This document shows positions 32,550-44,089 of a DNA stretch of 64,000 nucleotides, piece by piece (the stretch's first letter is position 1; each line of letters starts with the position of its first letter). The stretch is from positions 111,194,620-111,258,619 of the forward strand of contig CM060900.1 in NCBI GenBank assembly GCA_030762935.1, given 5' to 3'. Origin of the DNA: Hymenopus coronatus (Eukaryota; Arthropoda; Insecta; Mantodea; Hymenopodidae). A program made the position numbers and the translations under genes. The notes under the pieces were generated by a model. It was not told the DNA's origin. It did no database searches and was given only the letters and a program-made list of their open reading frames with translations.

Positions 32550-32850
32550 ATAATTTGGCAACATGCACCAAACTCGTTAGATCAGACTCCGTGGATCAGA
32601 CGAGGAATATGGCGGATGATAGAAGTTACTGATGAACATTATATGAGAATATGCCCCATTTGTGAGGATGAAGAGTCGTGGGTTCATATCTTGCAAAGAT
32701 GCAGGAGTACGGAGGAATGGATAGAAAAGTATTTACCGTAGTCCTTTACTACTTCGAATGGAGAGTTAGGGGCAGATTGGGCGCCGCTGACAGGCATTGA
32801 GATCTGAGAAGGTTGATAGTAAGAAGAGCTAAACCATGATGATAGTTATT
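32550..32850 (+). mobile_element. LINE ORF2 3' end with zinc knuckle
   Basis: The plus frame ending at TAG 32739-32741 reads PWIRRGIWRMIEVTDEHYMR, then ICPICEDEESWVHILQRC. C-x2-C-x7-H-x4-C is the Cys/His knuckle found at the C-terminus of many non-LTR retrotransposon ORF2 proteins. No RT domain lies upstream (R1 abuts it), so it is a fragment. Confidence 0.6.
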
Positions 32851-34399
32851 CTGTCTATCTAATCTTTTTCGTCATTGTTAGTGTTGTGATTATTTATTTC
32901 TCTTAAGTGTTGTTTGCTTACCATAATGGGGCAAAATAATGCATCGGAATACGGTATTCTGTTGTTTTTGTATTGTCTTAATTTAAAATGCTGTATTTGA
33001 ATATGTTTGTCTTTTTACTCCTTTTTTTTAAAGAGCAAATGGGCACCAGTAGTTATTTTCTGTGAAAATATGACTTTTGTGCAACGCTCAGGTATAGAAA
33101 TCTTGTTTTTACATATTTCGGAAGTTTTGTGGCCCTATGACATTATGTAGCTTATGTTAAAAAAAATCCTAGCTTTAAAACTGCGGAAGTTACATTTCCA
33201 ACTCATTCGCCCTCTTAATATTGCTTATTATTTTGTGTATTAAAAAGCACGTTCGGTTTGTAGACCATTCCGACTGGTGTATAATAGTGTATTTGTACTG
33301 TTATTTAAATAAATACATTCATTAATTAATTCATTGATTCATTAAAGGATTGGGTATGGCCTAAGGCTACTGTATTCCTGTATTTTCGTTGTACCTATAA
33401 AGAAATATAATAATCAAAGCAATTATAAAATGTTAACATAAAGTAGATAGAAGAATAACCATTTGTACAGTTGTTGAATAATCGATAAGAAAAGTCATAT
33501 GAGTGTAATATATTATACAATTTTTTTGTAATTATGTATGTCAGTTTTTAAAATTTTAGAATCAATTTATGCCATTTTCAAAATATAGTCATAGTATTTA
33601 TATTTAATAATAAGCCAAATACATGTTAGCAATTGTTCATACAATTACATTAATTTGTTTATTGTAAGATTTTGTATCATCAGTCAACGAGAATTGGATT
33701 CTACCTTCAATTTGTTACCGCTCAGAATGTTTTCGTAGTTTAAAAAAAAAATATTTCTAAACAATGATCCAAACTGTAGCGATGAGAATCAATCTGTAAC
33801 TGAATAAAAATGCAATTATTGTTTCTTTCTGAATGCAGTTCCACTTAAAAATACTGTTTTAAGGTGATCTCTGTTTTCAGCCGTTTAAAATTTGCACAGG
33901 GCATTAAATATGAATGTAACTATAGATGGCACTCACTCATTATATAAAATATAATTAACTAAAGTTGAATAAAACTAAATGCATGGAGAGAGTAAAATGA
34001 ATTCCTGCAAAAATAAATATGAAGGTAATTGACTGGATGGGAGGAGATTAGGTTGCAATAAATATAAATAAATTGACATAGAATTAAATTATAATGATTG
34101 AACACGAGTTTCGATTTAGCATATGGAAGGTTTTTCACGGTTCCCATTGAAATATTCTAAAAGTTTTGGTTAAGAATTTGGCGAACCTAAAATTTCTTTT
34201 AGGGTTTCAAACTAAAATTCGTTCAGAACCTTATTGGCATAGGTTAAGTAAAAGTGTTTTAAGTAACCCTTAATTACACAGAAATCAAAATTTTAATGTA
34301 AAGAAACCCTTCTTTAGAGCTAACATGAAAAATAATGTGTATGGAAATATTATAGAAATCCCAGGGCTGCGAATAATGCACAATCACTTTGTGTTTGTA
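32851..34399. other. Unassigned AT-rich spacer upstream of the shal promoter
   Basis: No gene or recognised repeat. Poly-A/T-rich throughout, with several small palindromic AT stretches. Confidence 0.5.
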
Positions 34400-34575
34400 G
34401 CACAGGAGGTCATGGTTATTATTATAGAATCAGACCAAAGCACTGTAATCAAGCAATGTTAATGCTCTGCAAGGCACTTTGACCATGTGATAACACTCTA
34501 GTACCTGTTGTCTAATCGCGTAAGGGTGGGCGGGTGATGCGCAGAGTGTTGGAGATCTGATCCGCAATGTGGAGG

Positions 34576-34583
34576 TGACGTCA
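34576..34583. promoter_or_regulatory. Full palindromic CRE (TGACGTCA)
   Basis: Perfect 8-bp consensus for CREB/ATF factors, about 615 bp upstream of the shal ATG. A half site (TGACGTG) also lies at about 34967-34973. Confidence 0.6.
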
Positions 34584-34585
34584 TT

Positions 34586-34599
34586 GTTACCCAGGCAAC
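34586..34599. promoter_or_regulatory. RFX-type X-box
   Basis: GTTACC-CA-GGCAAC fits the consensus GTNRCC-N(0-3)-RGYAAC at every position. RFX factors act in ciliated and sensory neurons and elsewhere. It is two bases from the CRE. Confidence 0.6.
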
Positions 34600-34615
34600 G
34601 CTCGCGAAGTGCGTG

Positions 34616-34620
34616 ATTGG
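34616..34620 (-). promoter_or_regulatory. Inverted CCAAT box
   Basis: ATTGG within GTGATTGG, 16 bp past the X-box. This is a typical NF-Y half site; alone it would be weak. Confidence 0.4.
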
Positions 34621-34853
34621 ACCGGAGCCCGATAGGTGGCTCTGCCATAGAGGCTGGCTGCCCGGCGGATACACGTAGTGGAAACCTCACGGGTAAAAAT
34701 CAATTTAGATGGCGGCAGGCCGCGACATCGAGCGGAGCCGAAACAAGCCGAACGGTGCGAGGCTGCCAGCCAACCAGAGCACGCACGCACACTAGCGTAC
34801 ACACGTCCGAGCTAGAGAGTGTGGGCCAGTCCGGCCAAGCGACAAGCGTCAAG

Positions 34854-34883
34854 ATGGCCGTGCTCCCAGGTCGACGGAAATAG
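34854..34883 (+). other. Short upstream ORF (9 codons)
   Basis: ATG in good context (A at -3, G at +4), peptide MAVLPGRRK, stop TAG. It matters only if transcription starts upstream of it. Confidence 0.3.
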
Positions 34884-34993
34884 CGCCGTCACACTCGGCA
34901 CTGCCCCAGCATACTACTCTCCGGCGCTGGACTTGCGAACGTGCGTGCGTGCCTGAGTGCACCACGTGACGTGTAATAAACAGGACTTACAAC

Positions 34994-35080
34994 ATGGACA
35001 TGACTCGATGGCCTTCTGCCGTCGAGGGCACAGCGAGTGGCGTGCTCATTCATAGTGTGGTTGTGTGGGACCGGGTGTGA
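34994..35080 (+). other. Upstream ORF (28 codons) in the shal leader
   Basis: ATG with A at -3 and G at +4; it starts MDMTRWPSAVEGTAS and stops at TGA 35078-35080, 117 bp before the shal ATG. If included in the mRNA it would be expected to lower translation of the channel. Confidence 0.4.
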
Positions 35081-35197
35081 GCCAATAGACGAAGTTTTTA
35101 AAATCCTTCCCCTTTCCTGGCACCCTCCCTCCCGTCACCAAATCAGCCATAGCGTGCTCCGAGTCCTGGTCTTTACAAGAACATTCCTCCACACAGC

Positions 35198-36312
35198 ATG
35201 GCCTCGGTCGCCGCTTGGCTGCCCTTCGCCCGGGCGGCGGCCATCGGCTGGGTTCCCATCGCCACACATCCCCTGCCCCCTCCTCCAATACCAAAGGACC
35301 GTAGAAAAGCTGACGATGAAAAACTTTTAATCAATGTTTCCGGAAGACGTTTCGAAACCTGGCGAAATACCCTCGAGAAATACCCGGACACTCTCCTTGG
35401 CTCCAACGAACGGGAGTTCTTTTACGACGAAGAGTGCAAAGAATATTTCTTCGACCGAGATCCGGACATCTTCCGCCACATTCTCAATTATTATCGTACT
35501 GGTAAACTCCATTACCCGAAACACGAGTGCTTGACCAGTTATGACGAGGAGTTGGCATTCTTTGGGATACTTCCCGACGTGATCGGAGACTGCTGCTATG
35601 AGGACTATCGCGACAGGAAGCGGGAGAATGCCGAGCGACTCATGGACGACAAGCTATCGGAGAATGGGGATCAGAACATGCAACAGTTGACAAACATTCG
35701 GCAGAAAATGTGGCGAGCTTTCGAAAATCCCCACACTTCCACTGCCGCCCTAGTCTTCTATTATGTCACTGGCTTCTTTATTGCAGTATCTGTAATGGCC
35801 AACGTAGTGGAAACAGTCCCTTGTGGACATAGGCCAGGGCGGGCAGGGACCTTGCCATGCGGAGAGCGCTACAAGATTGTCTTCTTCTGCCTAGATACGG
35901 CGTGTGTCATGATTTTCACAGCTGAGTATCTTCTACGGCTGTTTGCAGCTCCGGATCGATGCAAGTTTGTCCGCAGTGTTATGAGCATAATCGACGTGGT
36001 TGCTATCTTACCATACTACATTGGGCTTGGAATTACCGACAATGACGACGTTTCTGGAGCTTTTGTGACCCTCAGAGTGTTCCGAGTTTTCCGCATCTTC
36101 AAGTTTTCAAGGCACTCCCAGGGACTTCGGATCCTCGGCTATACCCTCAAATCCTGCGCTTCTGAGCTTGGGTTCCTCGTGTTCTCTCTTGCCATGGCCA
36201 TCATCATCTTCGCTACTGTCATGTTCTACGCCGAGAAAAACGTCGAAGACACTAATTTCACATCTATTCCGGCAGCATTCTGGTACACCATCGTAACCAT
36301 GACGACATTAGG
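35198..36312 (+). CDS. Shal: Shal-type (Kv4) voltage-gated potassium channel, first coding exon (partial CDS)
   Basis: Pore-forming subunit of the fast-inactivating A-type K+ current, acting as a plasma-membrane tetramer mainly in neuronal soma and dendrites. The start ATG has good context (agcATGG) and opens with [18 protein letters not shown], the Kv4 N-terminus that binds KChIP-like partners and helps inactivation. T1 tetramerisation domain: about residues 42-135, with the Kv4 zinc motif H-x5-C-x20-CC at H105, C111, C132, C133. S1 about 183-205, S2 225-246, S3 257-277. S4 about 290-312 carries R293, R296, R299, K302, R305. S5 about 323-346. The pore helix ends TMTTLG (372). A consensus donor G^GTAAGT follows at 36313, splitting the first Gly codon of the GYG filter in phase 2. 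The filter's YG, S6 and the C-terminus are therefore on later exons, not seen here. No frame damage. The family call is very secure. Confidence 0.97.
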
Positions 36313-36318
36313 GTAAGT

Positions 36319-38216
36319 CAGATATATGTGTGTTGTGTTTAAGTGTGCCTTCGCCGGGTCTGTAAAGGCTACGCAATGCATGCCATATAGTGGTATTTGT
36401 CACGTCACCGCTCGTGCGGCTGACTGGACGGCGCGCGGCCCGTATTGTTGGTCACTGGCCAACTACATCATAATACACTGCTTCTCTACGCATTTATTTA
36501 CACACAATATAACTCCTGTTAAACATTAGCGTTTAATTTTACCCGTAGTAGAATTTCAGTAATTACAGTCCAGGGAAACATGTGTATTTTGCTATTTACT
36601 ATCTGACTCCTTTTGTGCATATTAATGCTAGAGAAATCATAGCAATAAACATCCCATTTAGTCCTTGAGAGCTCTTTGATAAAAACTATGTCTCGCAGGT
36701 AAACTTTCTGTACCTCAACAAGGAATTCTAATACAGAAAGAACTGTATTTAATTAATCTTGTGAATACACAGAACTGATAAATAAGTGGAAAAGAAATCA
36801 AATCAAATAATCAAGTACAGAATGAAATTAAAACGAAGATGTATATATGCAAATTATTATAAACCGGCTAACGTTTTCACCATTTTACTGTAAACTTATT
36901 CTTATCATATAACTTGTTGACAGCAATGATATAGCCATGATTTATACTGTGGACTCAGGGCACTTGCCAGGCAATCCTTATGCGAGGAATGTGGCAGTAT
37001 TATATACAAGTCCACAGAAAAATGATTTTAGGTGAATATCCGCTTAAGGTAGGGCAGCAAATAAATGAAAGTGACAAGTCAAATCATATTTCGGGATCTA
37101 GTACGAGTAACAATCAGGCAACAGCAATAAACAGTGTGATTTTAGTAAACATAATTCTGTTGTATTGATTGATATTGTATTTTTTATGCAACATGCACTC
37201 ACATTTAATCAGGTAGTAGACCCTACAAGAAATAGAAACCAGCCTGTAATTACAGATTTGCACAAATGCAATATTCATAGCTCTTCTATGATACATTTTA
37301 TTTCTGAAAGAAGGTATTTATGAAATATTTTTAATGCCCAAAATATTTTTACAGCAGCATGTACTTGTACATAATAAACAATATTTGCAATTATCACATA
37401 AACATGCAAATGTAGACCAATCCATTTACGATTCTGGTTTTCGTTAGTGTATTAAACCATTCACTCAAATCTAAATAATATTTCATATGTAAATGCAGCA
37501 TGAATTCTTGTGCAGTTGGAAAGGTATATTTAAAATAATAAGGGGATAAAATTCATCCGTAGCTGTTCGTATAATTAGGTTCTTAATCAACTAAGGGCAT
37601 TTCGCAAGCGCTCATCATCTGAGGGGCTTTTAATCTATTTATGTATCAGCATTATTTTTGGATGCACTTTTAATCCCAACTTACATTCGTTTTAAGATCA
37701 ATCATTTGTGAGTCATGCGCAAATCTTGAAACACTTTACACTTTTGTTTTTCTGCTGAGTACTTTCACGCTTGATTTCCGTATCCTGTAATTGGTTGTGT
37801 TACCTGGTGGTCAGAATTCTCATAATTAGATAATTTGAAAGTCCACGTTAATACATATTTTATTTGGTGTTAAAACTTTAATTTGATTTTCTCACATTTT
37901 AGAATGTTTGCTTTTTAATTAGTAAATTGCTCAGTGCGATGAAGCTTTTAAAAAAAAATTACTTCAGCATTTCACCACGGTTCAATGATAGGGTTTTCGA
38001 GTTCATTACAGCGATTTGGCTGCAAACCTTGTGATTTTCATTCAAGCATTTGAAAGCACAACGCGCACAAATACCTATAACGCTTTATGTGAAGAAAAAA
38101 AGAACAAAATATAAACAAATACATTTATGATGTTTTGCATTCACATGATTTTCTCTAGTCTCTTATGTTTTAGTGGATATAGAAATTAATCGAAAATCTT
38201 TAGAAGAAATAGCTGC

Positions 38217-38218
<2 letters not shown>
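36319..38218. other. Intronic AT-rich stretch without recognised repeats
   Basis: No SINE, transposon or coding signal was recognised. The first ~170 bp stay GC-richer, as an extension of the promoter/exon island. Confidence 0.5.

Positions 38219-38261
<43 letters not shown>
38219..38261. repeat. (TA)n microsatellite
   Basis: Uninterrupted TA run of about 21 units. Confidence 0.95.
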
Positions 38262-38266
<5 letters not shown>

Positions 38267-38394
38267 AACGGAAAAGCGAGTCAAATGTTTAAGAACTGAA
38301 AACTATATGCTGGCCTTAAAACTCCATACTCTTTCCATGTAATTCGAAGAAACTACTGAATGCCAAAGGGACTTGAAAATAATGGAACAGTATT

Positions 38395-38992
38395 AACTAA
38401 TTCATACCATTAATAACGGATACCTCCGGAATGGCTTATGCCACAAAAGAGTTATTCGAAATAAAATGTGTGCTTTAAAGAATTCTACATTTTTGTCGAA
38501 TACGTTTTCGTCTATATTTTAACGTAAACCAGTTACACAAGATTATACTAAATTTCTTCCAAATTAAGAGGGCTTCACATAATATTCACAACAAATTCAA
38601 GAAAGGCGTTATATTTGTAATTTAAATATGTCCAGTGTATGCAGTTTTAATTAAAATCCTCAGAGCTATTTTTGAGAAAATCAAACATTTGCAAAAACTT
38701 TCCAATTAAGCGGTATTTGGGGATGTTTTTTTTTTAATCTTCATGTCGCATATTTTTAAAATATTGAACTAAAGTCCAAGTTTGTTATTTATCCGACTTT
38801 TCTTTTCTGAGCTATGCTATTCAAAGAAATACCCAAGCGCGCGCACATTCGGACTTTTTGTTAATTTTTTTTTATTATTAATTTAAGGGTTTCAAAACAG
38901 TGTTTCCTGTGAAACCTCTGTATCGAAATTTTGGATGGGAGTGTATTACCTTCTCTGCCAACCATGTAGATAGTAAAATTAAGCTCCCACAA
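38395..38992 (-). repeat. R1 repeat copy 9
   Basis: 'gtttcctgtgaaacctctgt', 'aaattttggatgggagtgta' and 'ttaccttctctgccaaccat' mark the 5' end; upstream blocks are in R1 order. Confidence 0.7.
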
Positions 38993-40250
38993 ACCCTTTG
39001 GCTCAGAGGAAACTGGCTATAAATTTGTTACAATGAAGCCTACTAATTTAATCAGGAGAGATTCATAATTTGATCATAATACGCAGGAATTCATAAGGGG
39101 GGAAAGTTTTGTTACAAAAATTAGAAACCAGGTTGCCTCCTAGCTGGCTGTACTTTACACCCTGCAAAATACCTTGGCTTACATATTTATATTTTTCGAT
39201 CAATTTTATAGGATGTTATAGGTTTGAGCTTTTCGGTTGAGAGTTTTACAGGTGCTTCAACTTAAATATGAATAGACTGTAATTGCTGTCATAATCAATA
39301 TATTTTCGCGCCAATTACTCACTGGATATAATCTTTAAGTAGCTACATACACTAAAATGACCTGCCTACTCGGAATTTGAACTTGTACCACCCGAGTGAC
39401 GAGCACTTGCGTTGCTGTGATGCTGCGAAGGCCGACTGTTTGGAAACATAAATAATCCAAGCAGAAGGAGATGGTCTCATCCCTCCTCTTTCTCCCACAT
39501 ATACACAAACATACGTACAGCGGCCGGCACTTTAAGTCTCGTAAAGCTATTTTGGAATATGGACAGCAGAACAGACTACCTGGAGCAATGCTAATCCAAA
39601 CATGGGCCCCCCATTTATCAGACGAAATACAGACGTTGAGATTCGGTACAGCTCACCGTGGTCCCTTTCACGGAAAACACTTAAATACATTAGTCGGAAG
39701 CCTATCTTGTTTCCTGATTGTCGCCTATTTCTTCATCGCTGTTGACCATTGCTCTGTGCTGGGTGATGTACAGTCTGATCCTTGAGTGGTTTGTGTTTAT
39801 AACTTTGGCATAATGGGTTAACTTTTACTCAGGATCAAAGTATACATTTTGGATTTCGATATTTGCATACTAAAGTGCACGTGTTTATTTGCTCTTTGTG
39901 GATGGTTCATTTAAATTTCCAAGAGTGCTAGTTCTGTTGAATTTAGAGACTGTTGCTTTGGTTTCTTGCAGATAATTGGTAAAACAAAGAGGATTTATAG
40001 GGATGCAACCTGCGTGGCACGTTTCGTTCTTTGTTCCGTCCTGCCTTCACAGAAATACATAAGAGTCACTGAAAAGATATAATCAGACCGAAAAGTTCAA
40101 CACCATAGCTTATAACGTTACTATACTGCTGGGTCAACCAGGGCACACATTGTGTACTTGTGCTATAGGACCTAAGGAAAATTACAGATTCCACAACTTC
40201 AAAAAATTACACACACACATTTTGAATCCGTATGTCAAAATTGTCTGACC
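38993..40250. other. Unassigned intronic stretch
   Basis: A possible tRNA-like B box (aagttcaaattccg, minus strand, about 39369-39385) hints at a SINE remnant. The 104-aa frame at 39471-39785 has no recognised domain. Confidence 0.4.
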
Positions 40251-40251
40251 C

Positions 40252-40775
40252 GTTAGCGCAGTAGTAACGCTCCTGTCTCTGGCGTGGGGGGTCCAGTTTA
40301 GATTCCCGCTCCTAGGGATTTTCTGGGAGTACTGGGTGTGCGTACTTTCATCAACTCCAACCCGCGAAAGGGAAATTACAACACCACCGCAGTATCATTC
40401 TTGCCTAAACGCCGGTCTCTCTCACAATTCCAATCAGACCATTGACCAATCTTCTGGTTAAATGCCCATTGTTATCATCATATAAAGTTGCCACCAATTG
40501 CCAAATCCGGACAAAACTTTGGAGAATTATGCTTTAGGTACAAGTCAAATTACAGCTTTAAAAGTATTATAAATTCCATGGGCGCTATAGGCCTGGCCTG
40601 CCAACCCGACTGTCGGCCTCACGATGATCATCCAACTGATATTGCCCCCAGTTGGCTTTCTAAGCCGCCTATCACAGCGGAACTTAAAATCCACATCCCC
40701 CTGAGACGGATAGAAATCCATGGTACCGATTCAGAGCAACAAACTGCAGGTTATTTAAACCATTTGTTATAGTTG
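40252..40775 (+). mobile_element. SINE family H (single copy here)
   Basis: tRNA-like head 'acccgttagcgcagtagtaa' (A-box like), B-box-like 'agtttagattccc', body 'gggattttctgggagtactg' and a GC-richer 3' half. Assigned on structure only. Confidence 0.5.
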
Positions 40776-41265
40776 TTTCATTTGTATAGCCCCATTTGAC
40801 TTCATATCGGTGGCTTTGATTTGTGAAACAACTCGTATATTTACTATAGGTTATGGAACATTAAGTTATTCATTTCATATAATTCAACACACACATATTC
40901 ACTTTCACGTACACTTCCAGACTCTGTGGGGATAGTGAATAATCCTAGTTAAAGAAACATTCCCCGCTTCATGCGATGCCGGGTAGTTAGTTATACGGGG
41001 TAAAGAAACTAGCAATATCTAATGGATAATTGTACACTAATTTGTGAATAACTGAGGACGTAAATGATCAGCCAGTTAATAGACAAACGAAAGTAATACG
41101 GAAATAAGAAAATACATGTATTTTATACTTATTGTGCTATAGCCCGAAGTCGCAACATTTTTCGCTTCAAATATCTTTTTGATTGCCCTAGTCGAGAAAC
41201 TCGCTGACGACACTCGTTCCCTCTTGCTATACCTACTCGTCATACAACCTTGTATTCATCATCAT
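40776..41265. other. Unassigned intronic stretch
   Basis: Nothing recognised. Confidence 0.5.
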
Positions 41266-41269
41266 TTAC

Positions 41270-41720
41270 AATAGATTTAGCTAATTTTTGGAATTACCTA
41301 CCTGAAGACGCAAGGGACTGCCGGGACGTTATACTGTTCAAGCAGAAAATTAGGGCATACCATTATAATCAATCCTAATCTGCTGCGTATTATTATGATA
41401 TATACATCACTTTAATTTATTGTTACTAATATTTTATGGGCTGGCAAGTAATATACATTTCAATTGTAAATATGTCAAATATGCGTTTCAACCTACGTGA
41501 TATTTTACTTGGAATAATTTTGTTTACAGTTTTTTCTTTCTTTTAATTTCAGTATATTTGTTGCACCTTTTTATATTTGTTTTTATAAAGTTGTATAGAA
41601 TTATATTTTTGTTCTTTATTCATTGTATCACGGCTGTATTAATTTTATTGTGTTGCCTGGTAGAGTGGAAGAGAAGGACTTGTAGCCTTGACTGCAACCA
41701 GGATAAACAAATAAATAAAC
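41270..41720 (+). mobile_element. LINE 3' end (ORF2 terminus and 3'UTR)
   Basis: The frame FWNYLPEDARDCRDVILFKQ then KIRAYHYNQS and a stop matches the WN.LP......S...FK..L end typical of many non-LTR retrotransposon ORF2 proteins. The 3'UTR 'ctggtagagtggaagagaag' ends in an (AAAT)n-like tail (aaacaaataaataaa, about 41705). Confidence 0.6.
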
Positions 41721-41721
41721 C

Positions 41722-41800
41722 CCACATGCTGTCGCTTTGGGTCCGAACCCGGGTTGCCTATGTGACAGGCGGGGCTTTTGTACTCTTTAGATCCGATAAT
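41722..41800 (-). mobile_element. SINE family A head fragment
   Basis: On the minus strand, 'gcctgtcacataggcaaccc' and B-box GGGTTCGGACCC then 'agcatgtgggg' match the family A head. It directly follows the LINE tail. Confidence 0.5.
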
Positions 41801-42230
41801 TAAAAAACCTAAGTCTAGTGGTTTCATTTAATAGAGCTGTTTAAACCATTTTCTCGGTTAGATGTTCAATGGATTTGCTAATACTCCTTAAAACGGAGTG
41901 CACCTCCGTGGTGTGTAGCTTTCTACTTTCTAAATTCCTGTTTGGCGTGACTTGCTTACATAAGCCTTGTGTTCGGTGTAAATGTATAATTCTCAACTTA
42001 ATGGATTCGAGCACATTCGAGCATCCTTCTCCCATTTCATTTACTGACTTTGTTTAAAGGGATTTTGGTGCCTCAAAAAATAAAACATTACTATGATATA
42101 TAAATAAATTTAATTATATAGTTATTTATTAATATAGGATATGTTATGTAACGTCTTACAAGTAGGACGGGGTCCTATATTGGGGCACAGCACCGGAAAT
42201 AAGCTCTTGTGGCCTTTGCCTTTTACGTGT

Positions 42231-42485
42231 CACCCTCCGTGATATAGTGCTTACCACGATCTAATGCCCAAGGTCGCTGGTTCAAATCCGGCGGAGGGTG
42301 ATGGATTTTTCGGGCGTAAAAAGTCCTTCGGAAGTGAAGTAAAGCCGTTGTTACCATGTCGGAGATTTATGGCATGTAAGAGAACCTCAAACCTGATAAA
42401 CAGGCATCTGAGCAAAATTAAGCAGACTTTCACGCCCAATATAGCCGAGAACCACGGCAGTTAAAGAGCGTCCATAAATAAAAAC
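42231..42485 (+). mobile_element. SINE family C, 5' part of a C-G pair
   Basis: Head 'caccctccgtgatatagtgc', B-box TGGTTCAAATCC, body 'cggaagtgaagtaaagccgt', tail 'agcgtccataaataaaaacc'. Confidence 0.75.
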
Positions 42486-42489
42486 CAAT

Positions 42490-42950
42490 TTAATTTCATT
42501 TGCCCTTACCTGGCCCTAGGGTGTCAGGGATGAGGGGAAAGGATCGACGGGTGAACCACATCCGGATGACGATGGGTACGAGCACGGACGGGGTAATTAG
42601 AGGCTATAATTGGAACGGCTCCGACGCCGCCCTAGGCCCAGCTCAGGGCCCCGAGCCTCCCGGCGGACCCTCAGAAGGACCAGAAGGCGACCCAGGGATA
42701 AGTTTTACAATGCGTAAGCCATGCAGCAATAATCAGCCTAACACCGTCACTTGGAAGAGAGGGGATTAAGAAGTGATGGAAACAGGACATGATGAACCAG
42801 AACATTCAGAGATGTAGTGAATCTACCAAACACTTGCCTGGCCACCCGTAGAAGCATCCGAAATAAACATGTGTCAGGAATGCCGGCCACGGGGATCAAA
42901 CCCAACACCTCCATGACGCGGCCATAGACAAAACCCCCTGACCAAAATCG
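42490..42950 (-). mobile_element. SINE family G, 3' part of a C-G pair
   Basis: tRNA-like head at the high end: minus strand 'ggtcagggggttttgtctat', with B-box GGGTTTGATCCC. Body 'acatccggatgacgatgggt' and 'ccgacgccgccctaggccc' (plus-strand reading). It is GC-rich against its surroundings and matches 45310-45820. Its 3' tail abuts the tail of SINE C. Confidence 0.65.
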
Positions 42951-43149
42951 CTCGGTATTTATGTAAAAGAACGCTTGAGAGGTGAACACGCCTAATATTT
43001 TTCTTGCCCTTTACTTTTGTCTCTTATGCAATAAAGTATAAAGTTCTAGAGGTGCACAAATGCTGCTCTTTAATTCGCCCAGCTTACCTGGAGCGCTGTT
43101 AGGCACGGTAGCTCAGATTGGGTAGCCTGCTTCACTCCCATCCAACTTT

Positions 43150-43800
43150 CGTTCTCTACTGCTTATCTATAGTAAGTAAACGAAGCATTGCATTCCACTC
43201 AAGAAATCGATACCAGGATTTACAGGAAATACAAGTTTCTCCCCAAAAGCACTTTAAAAAAAGTCATTTTGCTGGTTACATACCGAACCCTTATTTCAAT
43301 TAAGTACCCTCCAGTTGGCTATTTTTATTTGCTCTAAAAGGGGTCTAAAGATTTTGATTAAAATACCATATATTTAAAGATTTTTTTATGTCAAATAAAA
43401 CGCTTAACTTGGATTTTCTAGGAATTCCTATTGCATATCTGGTAAATTGTAAGATATAGATAAACCGCACGTAACTAATGAATGTGTAAATATTGTTAAA
43501 TCACACAATTCATGTCAATTTACCTTTCTTTGTGGCGTCAGCCATTTCCGAGATATTCTTTGTTGTTAGTTTCACGTGGTAGTTAAATAAGTAATATCAA
43601 ATCCGCCTTTCGAAAGTCTAAGTATCGCTTCACTTACGGTATCCTTACACCTAAAAGGAAAACATGGGAAAATGTGTAATGAAGGGTTATCTTGATTAAA
43701 AACAAGTACAAATATTAGCTTTTGTAAGAAATGTTTGTAGAAGAGTGATAGAGAAAGTCATGTAAATGCAATACATCATATCTTCTTATTGTGCCATATA
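43150..43800 (+). repeat. R1 repeat copy 10
   Basis: 'cattgcattccactcaagaa', 'ttttctaggaattcctattg', 'agccatttccgagatattct', and 3' end 'agagaaagtcatgtaaatgc'. Confidence 0.7.
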
Positions 43801-44055
43801 TCGTAGCTGTTCGGTTTTTTGCATCACGCTTTTAGAGCTGCTTTGATTTTGAACTCTTAAATATAAACACTTTATTTGGGACACCAGAGCTAAAGTTTAG
43901 GTGAAAATGACAAAAATTTAGATTCACATAAGTATTTTTAGACGTTTGTCAATCATTTTGGCCAAACATTTTTCAGGCTATTTTTAAAGGCCCAGCAACT
44001 TATCTAGATCTTCCATGCGGTACCGGTTAACCCTACTTATCCTTTAGTGTCACTG

Positions 44056-44083
44056 TTTTTTTTTTTTTTTTTTTTTTTTTTTT
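44056..44083. repeat. Poly-T tract
   Basis: About 28 consecutive T. Confidence 0.95.
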
Positions 44084-44089
44084 CAGTTT

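Larger units (their letters stand above)
34400..35197 (+). promoter_or_regulatory. Presumed promoter and 5'UTR region of shal
   Basis: Composition changes sharply to GC- and CpG-richer sequence from about 34,500 up to the coding exon. It holds a GC/CACCC-type box (gggtgggcgggtg, about 34524-34536), the CRE/X-box/CCAAT cluster, two YY1-like ATGGCGGC/AAGATGGCC sites (about 34709 and 34851) and an E-box CACGTG (34963-34968). No TATA box is evident. A TCATTC initiator-like motif sits at about 35046, but the start site cannot be fixed by eye. The pyrimidine-rich stretch ending ACAG just before the ATG could also be a 3' splice site, so an upstream non-coding exon is possible. Confidence 0.55.

Noticed and set aside
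34430..34883. Open frames on both strands in the shal promoter
   Set aside because: CpG-rich promoter sequence; no domain, and they overlap each other.
36326..36529. 67-aa frame just after the shal exon
   Set aside because: Starts in the intron after a consensus donor; no channel sequence.
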